A DNA stretch of 64,000 nt from Bolinopsis microptera (taxonomy: Eukaryota; Ctenophora; Tentaculata; Lobata; Bolinopsidae): assembly GCF_026151205.1 (NCBI RefSeq), contig NC_087079.1, forward strand, positions 10,592,635 to 10,656,634, written 5' to 3'. The notes beneath the pieces are model-generated. The model searched no databases. It saw only the letters and a list, made by a program, of their open reading frames with translations, and was not told where the DNA came from. Of the stretch, positions 23,101 to 35,100 are shown piece after piece. The stretch's first letter is position 1. Each line of letters starts with the position of its first letter. Position numbers and translations under genes: made by a program.

Positions 23101-26100
23101 CCAACTACAAAAATACGAACGCACCCCTAAAATTTCAAATTCGTATTCGTATTTTTTCGTATTTTTTACAAATCGTCATTTTGATAAAGGGCACTTTCAA
23201 AAACTATGTTAACGAATCTGTCACGGGAAAAATTTCAACTTCTAGAAGCTCTCATTTGGTGGATAAACTCAATATTTTGATTAAACTTTTTTTCAGCATA
23301 GGATTTGCGATAGTTCAACTTTTACAAAAAGAATTAAATGTCTACTATGTCTATGAGCAGAGATACACGCATTTAAATCAGGGCTAATAATGGTGGATAT
23401 ACTTTTCAGATGGGTTTGGTGGATATATCATTTGTTGGCCTGTAACTTTACGTGTGGTTAATTTATGGTGATTATTTAAAGATAGAATTGTAGCAAATCG
23501 ATATGCCTCTATGATAAAAGGCGAAAATAAAGAAAGATTTCAATTTTAAGGCTAGATATGGTGGATAATAAAACGATGAAATAAAATTCAATACCGAAAA
23601 TTTTCAACTGAAAAAATTATATTGGTCAACAAGTTCACCAGCTTTACTCAGTGAACGGATCAGGTTGGAAATCGTTTCAAGTTTATGATAGCATAGAAGA
23701 TTTAATTTTTAGGCCATTTTTGGTGGATATATTGGAGCTTCAAGATTGATTGGTTCGATGGTGAATATAAAGCACTTAGAAGCCAAAGAAGAAAAGCCGA
23801 GACAAAGTGGAAAATCTCCGGATCTTTAACTGACAAGAAACACTATGAATCAATCAGAGAGCAGTGCACAGAACTCTCAGACAGGAAGAAACATGAGTTT
23901 TTCAAAGTCGAATTCATAAAGCATTCCTATTCTTCTAAGAGTCTTTTTAGATTTGTGGACACCTTTCTTGATCGGGATAAAAGCATTGTGTTGCCTTCGT
24001 CGGAGTCTCTCAAGGACACAGTCGAAAACTTTAACGTATATTTTCAGGAGAAAATAAAGGCAATACGGAATAACTTTGATCATGTGGAGTCTGACGATCA
24101 AACGCCCTCTTACTGCGGAGAAAAACTAGCTGAGTTCTCTCCAACTACTCTGGAAGAACTAGAGGAGATAATCAAGGCATCTGAGATCAAGTCTTCTTCA
24201 ATTGACCCTCTACCTGCAAACATCTTTAAAGAAAACCTTGAGGTTCTACTACCCGTCTTAGTTGACATAGTAAATGCTTCATTATCTTCTGGCAGTATTG
24301 ATGGCGCTAAACTAGCTCATATCACACCCCTGATCAAGGGCCAGGGATTAGATAGAGATAATCTCAAGAATTACAGACCAATATCTAACCTTAGTTTTGT
24401 GGGCAAGTTGATAGAAAGAGTAGTGCTCAGGCGTCTAAATGAACATCTAGAAAACAACAACCTGAACATCCCACAGCAGTCTGGATACAAATCAAAACAC
24501 AGCACCGAGAGTCTGCTTGTGAGAGTTGTTAACGATCTACTCATTGCATCTACAGAAAGCAAGGCAACTGTTGTTCTTCTCCTAGATCTCAGCGCAGCTT
24601 TTGATACAGTTGACCACTGCAAACTACTGAACATCCTCAGAAATGAGTTGGGAATAACAGGGACAGCTTGGAAATGGGTTCAGCAGCTTCCTCACAGGTA
24701 GATGTCAAACGATTAAAGTTGGGAAATGAGGAAACTTATGAGATAGTGATTAAGTTTGGAGTCCCACAGGGCTCTGTGCTGGGGTCCGTCCTGTCAACAT
24801 CTACATTCGCTCTTTGTACTCAGCAGCACATGATTTGAACTTCTCCATCCAGGGTGACGCGACGATCATCAGCTGTATAAAAGTTTCAAGCCAAACGAGG
24901 AGCCCACCGTCCTTATCAACGATGTTCCCAAATGTTTCCAAGAAATTAATGACTGGATGAAAAAACATTATCTACAGCTCAATGCAGGAAAAACTGAGAT
25001 TCTTGTCTTTGGGGACACCGCTTGTTCTCCAGCAGCTGTCTATAGGGGGCGTGTTTGTTAACTCTGAGACGTGTGTCAGGCTGTCACCTGTTGCAAAGAA
25101 CCTCGGATTTCGTCTCGACTCTCAACTAAACTTTGGTGAGCAAATCAAGCAACTTAAACATCGTGTTTTCTGAAACTAAGAGACCTTGCTAAGATGAAAA
25201 CATTCCTCACAACCAAACAGATGGGAACACTGACTCAAGCAATTGTAATCTCATCGCTTGACTACTGCAATGCACTTTACTATGGTTGTAGTCAAGCCTC
25301 AATTACGCAGCTGCAGAACATTCAGAACCGAGCATGCCGTCTGGTTTTTGGATTAAAGAAGAGAGACTCAGTCGAGGAGAAGCTCAAATCCCTTCATTGG
25401 CTCAAGGTGAAGGAGAGGATTGAGTTTAAGTTATGCTTACTGATTTTCAAAGCAGTCAATGGTGTTGCTCCTGCATATCTGTGTGATCTAGTAACATTTG
25501 TTAGTTCGAGTAGCAGAAGAACTTCCTCCTTACACCTACCCGTCGGATCTACAAGATCACACCCAAGAGCGTTTCAGACTGTTGCTCCGAAAATCTGGAA
25601 CCAACTACCAATTGAAATTAAGACTTGTTCCGATGTTGATCTGTTCAAACATTATTAAAAACTCACCTGTTTAAGAAAAGTTATGGCATGAGCGATTAAT
25701 TGACAATATAATACTTTATGTTATTTGCTTAAACTGTTTAGGATGCAACCTAATGTCATGATCTTTTTGAACTTATTAGCAATTAGACTGTTAGCTCGCT
25801 TCACAAGCATGTCATCTTCGTTCCAAAACTTTTTATGTCCTATGCATACACTCCTTGATAGTTATCTTGATCTAGTATCTTTGTTTCACACAATAGAGCA
25901 TAAGTTTTGTGGTTTATCCACTGGGCTTAGAGTTTGTGTTTAAGCTACCAAATTTTATTATTATTATTTATTTAATTTTAAGTCAATTTCTGAGTCAATA
26001 ATGCAGGTTATCCATTGTTAGACCCCAATTATCTCGTTTAGAAGCTGAAAATGTATACAATTATTGCTCTAGGGCCATAATGAATGGATATTATATAGTT

Positions 26101-29100
26101 TCATACGAACTTAACAAACTGTTTCCTTTCAGCCTTTAGAGCTGTTTTTGGTGGATAAAAGTACTAAAACGGGAAAATTTGCTTTTGTATCCACTATTTT
26201 TGGCCCTAGATGTGTTCTATCATGAAACTACAACTGTTTCTAGATAGAAAATCCCCTTTGCTGAGTCAGTTCAAAAGAATTTTCAGTCCAAGACGACTTT
26301 TAAGGTTAAAATTGGTGGATATTAAATGTGAATAACCTACCTCAGTGATTGAAATAACAATTTCTTGACTGATAACGTATGTGATCCACTTTCAACGCCC
26401 AATAATTATATCTTAAGGTCGAAAGAGCTGAAAATCATTGCTCTTAGGTCGAAAAGAAGGGATATAGTTTCAAGTAAACGTTCCAAACATTCTCCATTTA
26501 GGGCCGTTTTTGGTGGATAAATGCCTAAGAAATTAGCTTAAAAACGGTTAAATTTGCTTTTTTATCCACTATTTCTGGCCTTAGATTTGCTCGATTATGA
26601 AATCATACACTGATATTGGTTTGTTTAGACCTTTTTCTTGTTCAGCACAAAATGTGATAAGCTCAAGCCGACTTTTAAGGCCAAAATTGATGGATATCAA
26701 AATATCCAGGTCGATAATTTAAGTATTTTTGAGTTAATTATCCACCAAATTGGCCCTGAATGCTTAAAATGCCATAGTACCTTATGCATAAATGTTCAAC
26801 ATCTTATATTTCATCTTTTTCAACTGTTTCTAATCATGATGATGTCTTATTTATTGATATTTTGGTAACATTTACGTGTTTAACTAATTAATATTGACTT
26901 ATATCCACCAAAAATAGCCTTTTAACTTGAATCTTGTACTTCATAGTTGATGCCATAGATTTAACATTGCCTTTGCATCATTTTAAGACCAGTAAATTGA
27001 TGTTAGCTAACAAATAACAGTCTTAAAAAAGAGGTAAAAAAAATATATACCAAATTTGGCCCTTAAGAAAAATCCCGGCCCTACTTATGAAATTATGAAG
27101 TTATAACGATTATTGTTAGGTCTCAATCATATTTTAGGAGTTTAGATGGAATTAAATATTTTTAAAGGCCACCTGAAGTGGATTGGTCTGTTTCACTTTT
27201 ATCCACCAGATTTAGCCCTAAATCGAAACAAAAAGTGGCAGATAGTAAGGGTTAGGGTATAGCACACCATATCCTGGAGTTTCATCCCGTTCCAAAAATT
27301 ATCCACCAAATTATGCCACAAAAACTGATTTTTGGCAAATTTTAACATTTTTTCCGTGACAGATGTTTTTGAAAGTGCCCTAAATAGAAGATCACACATC
27401 TTCGTAATTAATCAGATCTAAGCTCAACTTAGCAGTGAAGAAACATTAAAATAATATGTAAACCATCATGTATCATACATAAAACCTGGGGGTGCAACAA
27501 CAAAAACGATGAACCCACACAAAATTTTGAAAGTCGCTCCCTTTTTATCGTTTTTAAAATTAAAATTTGGGATATATTGTGATCCTTTTTATGTTTATGA
27601 GGGTTGATGAGGCCAAAATCGAAATCGGAAAAATCGGAAAATTGAGAAATTTACAGAATCGATCTCTAAAACCTCTCAGAAGTGATATAATTCAATCAGA
27701 ACCCCTACATAATACGTATGCTATATAATAGTATATATTGTGATGAGAAAACGAACCAATAGGACATTCCATTAGTATGTTTTATGTGTTTTTCCTCCCC
27801 CTCCTCAGTCCTCGTCCTCAGTCCTCCTCATAGTCGTCCTCCTCGTCCGCGTCTTCCTTCTCAGTCCTCCTCGTCCTCCGTCCTCCTCGTCTTTAGACCT
27901 CCTTCTCATCAGTCCTTCGCCAGTCCTCCTCCTCCTCCTCCTCCTCCTCCTCCTCCTCCTGAGTCTTCTTTCTCCTGAGTCCTTCTCCTGAGTCCTCCTC
28001 CTCCTCCTGAGTCCTCCTCCTCATCCTCCTCTTCCCCAGTCCTCATCCTTCCTCTTCTCCTCTTCCTTCTCCTCTTCATCAGTCCTCCTCCTCAGTCCCC
28101 TTCATAGTCGTCCTCGTTCTCCTTAGTCCTCCTCCTCCTCAGTCCTCCTATTGAGTCCTCCTGAGTCCTCCTCCACATTCCTCTTCCTCCTCATCAGTCC
28201 TCCCCCCCAGTCCTCCTCTCATCAGTCCTCCCCCAGTCCTCCTCCTCCTCAGTCCTCCTCCTCCTTCCTCAGTCATCCTCCTTCTCCTCAGTCCTCCCCC
28301 AGACCTTCTCCTCCTCAGTCTCCTCCCCCCTCTTCCTTCTCCTCCTCAGTCCTCCTCCTCCTCAGTCCTCCTCCTCCTCCTCCTACTCCTCAGTCATCCT
28401 CCTCCTCAGTCCTCCCCCAGACCTTCTCCTTATCAGTCCTTCGCCAGTCCCTCCTCCTTCTCCTTCTTATCAGTCGGCCTCCTCCTCGTCCTCGCTTTCG
28501 TCCTCAGTCCTCAGTCCTCCTCGTCCTTTTTCCTCATCCTTTTACTCCTCCTCCTCCTCGTCAGTCGTCCTCAGTACTTCTCCTCCTCAGTCATGCCCCC
28601 AGTTCTCCTCCCCCTCCCCAGTCCTCGTCCTCAGTCCTCCTCATAGTCGTCCTCCTCGTCCTCGTCCTCCTTCTCAGTCCTCGTCTTCCTTCTCAGTCCT
28701 CCTCCTCCTTCCTCAGTCCTCCTCCTCCTCCTCAGTCCTCCCCCAGTCCTCCTCCTCAGTCTCCTCCCCCTCCTCCTTCTCCTCCTCAGTCCTCCTCCTA
28801 CTCCTCAGTCATCCTCCTCCTCCTCAGTCCTCCTCCTCCTCAGTCCTCCCTCGGACCTCCTCCTCATCAGTCCTTCCCCAGTCCTCCTCATCCTTCTCCT
28901 TATCAGTCGGCCTCCTCCTAGTCCTCGCTCTCGTCTTCAGTCCTCCTCGTCCTTAGTCCTCATCCTTTTACTCCTCCTCCTCTTCCTCAGTCCGTCTCAG
29001 TCCTTCTTCTCCTCAGTCATCCCCCCAGTTCTCCTCCCCCTCCTCAGTCCTCGTCCTCAGTCCTCCTCATAATCGTCCTCCCGTCCACGTCTTCCTTCTC

Positions 29101-32100
29101 AGTCCTCCTCTTCCTCACTTCTCCTCGTCTTTAGACCTCCTCCTCATCAGTCCTTCCCCAGCCCTCCTCCTCCTCCTCCTCCTTCTCCTCTTATCAGTCG
29201 TCCTCCTCCTCGTCCTCGCTCTCGTCTTCAGTCATCAGTCTTCCTCGTCCTTAGTCATCATCCTTTTACTCCTCCTCCCCCTCCTCAGTCCTCCTCAGTC
29301 CTTCCTCAGTCATCCCCCCAGTTCTCCTCCCACTCCCTCAGTCCTCGTCCCTCAGTCCTCCTCATAGTCGTCCTCCTTGTCCTTGTCTTCCTTCTCAGTC
29401 CTCTTCGTCTTTAGACCTCCTCCTCATCAGTCCTTACCCAGTCCTCCTCCTCCTCCCCCTTCTCCCTTTTTATCTGTCGTCCTCCTCCTCGTCCTCGCTC
29501 TCGTCCCTCAGTCCTCTCGTCCTTAGTCCTCATCTTTTTACTCTCCTCCCCTCCTCCAGTCCTCTTCAGTCCTTCTCCTCAGTCATCCCCCCAGTTCTCC
29601 TCCCACTCCTCAGTCCTCGTCCTCAGTCCTCCTCATAGTCGTCCCTCCTTGTCCTTGTCCTTCTTCTCAGTCCTCTTCGTCTTTAGACCTCCTCCTCATC
29701 AGTCCTTACCCAGTCCCTCCTCCCCTCCCCCTTCTCCTTTTTATCAGTCGTCCTCCTCCTCGTCCCCTCGCTCTCGTCCTAGTCCTCCTCGTCTTTGTCC
29801 TCATCTTTTTACTCCTCCTCTCCTCCTCTCAGTCCCTCTTCAGTCCTTCCCTCCTCAGTCATCCCCCCAGTTCTCCTCTCCTCCTCAGTCCTCGTCCCTC
29901 AAATCCTCCTCATAGTCGTCCTCTCGTCCTCGTCTTCCTTCTCAGTCCTTCCTACCTCCTTTTTCACCTCCTTCTCCTCTTCCTCCTCCTCCTCCCCTTT
30001 CTCCTCAGTCTTCCTCAGTCCTCCTCCTCTTCTTTTTCCGCCTCTCCAGTCCTCCTCCTCCACTTCAGGGGGATCATGTTTGCGAAAAGCGGAAGGCTTA
30101 AGGTAAACACCTTTATCACGGCTCCAACGTTCCAGGACCTTATAACTGGCCTTGAAGGATGGTTTTCTTATCAAGTCCAATGTGCAACTAAGTACAAGGG
30201 ACTGTGATATTGCTTGCTGGCATTTTGTTTCGACTCTTGCGAACAATTGTTTGCTTTCCTTCGCACTGGCTTCCACAAAGGATGCCAGAGCAAGGAAAAA
30301 TCGGTGCCTTGAGCTTGATGCGAAAGGCAGCATCTCTGTTGCGAATGATGTTGCACACCCCCTCGGGGGAAGACACTGATTCCCCCAATCCCAACCAAAC
30401 ACGGGTGTACAAGGGCAGAGACACCCAGCCTCAAGAAACTTAGGAAAGCCTCAGGGAAGGCATCGACATAAGGAAGGATATGATTCGTGCTCACAACAAA
30501 GCTGTCCGGGTGCGAACTCGATATACTACTGAACCCGACTGTTACACTCTAGTTGATGATGTTACACTCTAGTTGATGATGAAGACAGGGAAGTGGCTGA
30601 GCTTGAGGCCCCCAATGATGATGATGTGAAATGGAGATTTATAACAGTCAATGCAGAGTTCTCCACACCGACCGGCGTTGGTACCATGTTGATACTGTTG
30701 CTGAGGAAGTTTATGAACGACGGTCGGTCATCAATGGCAGGTCATACACACCAAAGGAGAATCAAGGCTACAGTATCGCCAGGGTGTCACTTTCTCGGCC
30801 ATGTGAATCGCTTGGAAAAGACTGTAAACGTGTATCTGTTGGTGACAAGGGCTGGTTCGACAAGAAAATATTCAAGCAAGCTGTCAAGTTCCGCGGGCAG
30901 GCTCTGTTCATGTCAAATCGCATATATTCAGCAAGGCTGTCTGCCGTTATACCTCACTAACTGCTAACTCCTTTTGTTTACCCATCAGAATTATCATGTT
31001 TGGGTGAAGTCTGATGTAGATTGTAAGATTTACTATCAAAAGAAGTTTTGAAGATCACTAAGGAATTTGAAGTTTTCTCTAATTTTAATCACTAAGGATT
31101 TAAGCTTGTTACTATAACCATGACTACTTTGTGTAATAGTTTTCTCTAAAGAAAAATCTGATAGAATATCAATATGAAATATGAATGTGCCATATATAGT
31201 CCTATAATATTATATATAATGGGTTCAGCCGAAGCTGATTCATTTCGTTTTAGGAACCCAACTTACCAGACTTTAAAAGTATGCGTAATGCGTATTTGGT
31301 AATAATATTCTGTGATGTAGCATTCAAAGACCTTTATAAATCACAATTAATACATCATAATATCTGAATTGTGATAATATCCCAGTGTTTTGACATAAAT
31401 ACGCTTACTTGAGATTGACAAGCAGCTAAACTCCAATTATTAATTAGTAGGTAATCGTAGTATTGTATTTTCATTTGTTCACCAGTTTTGCTGCGTCATA
31501 TTTATCTTCTCTGATGTCATACAGTGTAATATACAAAGATACAACGGAGAATACCAATGGATTTATAGATCCATTAATCTGGGATATTTCGTTATTTCTA
31601 GAGTAAAAAAATGTTGGTAAAAAATACGAAAAAATACGAACGCACCCCTAAAATTTGAAATTCGTATTCGTATTTTTTGTAGTTGGACCCCCCCCCCCCC
31701 CCCCCCCCCCAAAAGATTTAAGAGTTCAGCGAGTCGGCTACTTCTACCTTCACGAGAGCTAAACTTCAATTTACCTCAATCTGAACTGACTTGTACAGTG
31801 GTAGAACACATTACAACCGGGCTTATCATTTTACTTTTAAGTCAGATTTATCCTACTCTTATCTTGGACAAAACATCTCGATCGTATCGTTATTAAACTA
31901 ACTTGGAAACCATAAATAACTGTCAAAAATTCTGGGGACTTATGGGGACAAATGGTGAATTACGTCAACGAGTTGACCTCTAGTCCCCATGATTTTTAGT
32001 CCCCATTAGTCCCCAAAAGTCTCCATTGGTAGTCATTGGCCCCCCCGACCAGCTGCAATGGTTCCAACTCAATGCTTCATTGGCACAAATATCACTCGTC

Positions 32101-35100
32101 CGCTATTGTATTTACTGTTTAACCATTGTTTATTCCCAACGTCGTGTCCTCGTCACAATCGATAGCCCCCGTGAAATTTTACACATTCTTTATGAGAGGC
32201 CAGACCGTGGCGTGATGCCAATGCTACTAAGGTGTTTAATTTTTCACCTATTCTCAGCTCCAGCCAATATTATTGTCCTTATGCAATGAGCTTTGTTAGG
32301 AATATTCTCGATAACAAACATATAATTCGGTAAAAACATTGCTTTAATTGGTACATTTTCCAGGAGGATGATACAGCAATCGAAATAGAGGAGCCGATAT
32401 TAGGACTAGATGGGAAGCCTCTAAAACCACCTCCCCCCACATTGCCCTTCACTCTAAACCGTCCCGAGTACTACACAGTTCCTGGAACTGACGATCTTGT
32501 GGACTTGATTAAAGACGAGAGTTTGGTTGTTAATGATCTCATTGTGGGTAGGACAGGGTAAGTGATATGAGGAGGATACCAGAAAATAATAGGGAAAAAA
32601 TGTTACGTACCCGGATTTTGAAGGCAAACTTCTCTTTTATTTATTAAGAAAACGAAAACCATTTAACTAACTAACTAATCACGTGATAGATACGGAGAAG
32701 TGAAGTTCCTGGGAGAAGTGGATGTTTGGGGAATGGACCTGGACAACACGATATTCTTTAGAAGGAAGGAGATATCAGTCTACCCTGACGACAAGAACAA
32801 GCCCCCTCAAGGCCAGGCTCTCAACAGACGATCAGGTTAGCTACTTAAACAACTGTCATGATGCAAGACATTTTGGTGCTGTATAATACTGACATGCAGC
32901 AATTACGATTCAGAGTTTTGGTCTTAGTTCAGTTTTGAAAGTTAATCGCGTGATCTACCGATCTACAATCGTTCATATTTCAGAGGTTACATTGGAGTGT
33001 GTTTATCCGATAGATAAGGGAACACGTGACAACATAACAGATCCCAAAGAAATAATCAAGAGAGGATTCCCAAACTATCTCGAGAAGAAGACATTCAAAA
33101 TGGGGGCTAAGTTCGTGGAATACAAGCCCGAGACTGGACAGTGGACCTTTATGGTGAAGCACTTCAGTCAGTATGGTTTACTCGAAGACAGTGAGGAAGA
33201 AGAAGATGAAGAAAGAAAAGAAGCTGCCAAAAAGCTAAAAGAAGAACCACTTTCTGCAGAAAATTCCTTCGACGATGAAGGGAAGGAAGATGTGAACTTG
33301 TTTAGTGATGACGACAATATGTCGGAAGGTGAAGGATACGACACCCCTCACGAAGTTTCCTTCGTTCCTCGCCCCGTTCCAAAAGAGTACGAGGGTTACA
33401 AAGCAGGGCTGTTTGGGTTTAACGAGAGCGAGGAAGAGGATGAAGATAACCAGGAAGAAGAGGATGATGGTGAGATGTTCGTGCAGGGATCTCATTTTAA
33501 CTACTCTTCCAGTATCAGCCTCTCTAAAAAGGGATCTCTTGCTAAAACCGCTCTAAAGATGGAGAAACTGGACATGAGTGAGAACATGGCTGCAAGTCCC
33601 AAAATCCTCAAAGCAAGTCTTCTCAAAGAAAAGATGCTCACAAAGCCTGCTGAAGAGGCTTCTCCTAAATTTGGAGTCTCAGTAGTACCCTCAGTTTTGT
33701 GTCTGCCACCACTTTCCAAATCAATCGCAAGCGAACGCACTCATCTCAAGATGGACGAGGGACTCACCCGACACTTCGCTTACCGCGCAAACTGGACCTC
33801 CACAAACAGGCTCCTAGTAAAGTCAGACCACGTGTCAGGTAAGGGCTCAGTGGGACGGAACCTGTTTGACTCCTCCCGGACCGTGTCCACAACCGGAGGA
33901 TCCGGACTAGATGTGACGGAGATTTCCTGCGGTTCTACTCCGGAGTACCACAGTGATCTGTTGGAGGTGATGCTGGAACACACCACGTTTGATGAGCAGG
34001 ATGGAGCTGTTATTGCTGTGCCTAACAAAGGTTCAGATTGTTTAGAGGAACTCCTGGTGAAGCTTGCTGAAAGAGAGGATCTGACTGTGCTGGGTCCTGC
34101 GCTGCAGCTAATCAAGGCTCTGTGGGCGGATGAGCAGATGAAAGATGGAGACTACGCTGCGGAACAATTCCGCAAATCTCGCTTATCAAACTGGTTGGGG
34201 GCCCAGCTGAAGGTCCTGGCTCAAAAGCTGACAATCGAACACTCCAAGCTAGGTGTGTGTCACCTCCCTGCTGTTATCGGCTGGTTGTGTGCTGGAGGTA
34301 TCCAGGAGGCGTGTCAGTTGTTGTGTAAAGCCGGGGATTTCCAGCTCGCTCTGCTGGTGTCTCAGTCCTCTACTCCAATTGTCAGACAGCTGGTTCTGAA
34401 ACAACTACATGAGTGGAGAGAGTCTGGGTATGATGCTCTTATTTCTGAGGATAGACTCAGAGTTTATGTTATGTTGGCAGGGGAACAGGTCAGTGATTTT
34501 TATATGATATTAACTGAAAATGATAAATGTTTCGTGTTTATTTAATCAATGTTAGTTGTGTTAGTTTTTGACAATTTCCATTTAATGTTACACTAGGGCA
34601 ATTCCACCGTGACGGACACCACGATTATGCCATTTTTAAAAGTTCAAACGAATGTTTTGCTCAGGATGTTGCTTCTTTATCAGCTTAAACTATTTATTAG
34701 TCCACATTTAACCTTTGTATAGGTTGTGTGAAAATTTCAGACCCCTACCATTATTACTTTCTGAGATAGTACCCCTGTGACGGACGCGACTTAAATATGA
34801 CACTTTTTTTGGGTGTCTACTCAGAAGGTACCCAAATCTATCCCAAAACGTTATCTATTATCTCTAATTTGGACATGCAGTGATAGAAAAAGGTTTAGGG
34901 ATTTCTGAGATACCATTTTTTTGGAGATTGCTCAGTTTTTGTTTGCGTGGCGCCATTTTCAAATTGTGACGGACGTGACTGTGACGGACACACGTTTTTT
35001 TTTCAATTTCTCCAAATCTTCTATTTGACACTTTTATCTTGTTCAGTGACCTTCATTCTATATTTATGCCAATTTTTAGGCCGCAAGTACTTCCACGAGG

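Larger units (their letters stand above)
23068..31709. mobile_element. G-tract-bounded transposon 2, nested in transposon 1
   Basis: The left end is 32 G (23068-23099) then TCCAACTACAAAAATACGAA. The right end is TTCGTATTTTTTGTAGTTGGA then C's to 31709. The flanks are a perfect 8-bp duplication CAAAAGAT (23060-23067 and 31710-31717; its first C merges with the C run). A core ACGCACCCCTAAAATTT is in the same orientation at both ends, between inverted TACGAA/TTCGTA words. Inside lie a further element (23189-27380), a long TCC-repeat tract and an unidentified coding-like remnant near 30.6 kb. Confidence 0.85.
22613..32046. mobile_element. G-tract-bounded transposon 1 (outer shell of a nested stack)
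   Basis: The left end is a run of 39 G (22613-22651) followed by CCAATGACTA. The right end is TAGTCATTGG followed by a run of 7 C (32040-32046). The flanks are a perfect 8-bp target duplication GACCAGCT (22605-22612 and 32047-32054). Near each end is a core of AGTCCCCATTAGTCCCC words with ATTACGTCAACGA; the core reads in the same direction at both ends although the tips are inverted. After removing the inserted element at 23068-31709, the shell is only about 0.8 kb and non-coding. No transposase is visible. The whole unit fills most of NUP98 intron 12. Confidence 0.85.

Noticed and set aside
24371-24634. - strand frame over the reverse transcriptase
   Set aside because: Shadow of the sense-strand RT frame.
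27784-30106. Ser/Pro-rich open frames of up to 256 aa
   Set aside because: Translation of the TCC tract; frames change with every repeat irregularity and no domain is present.
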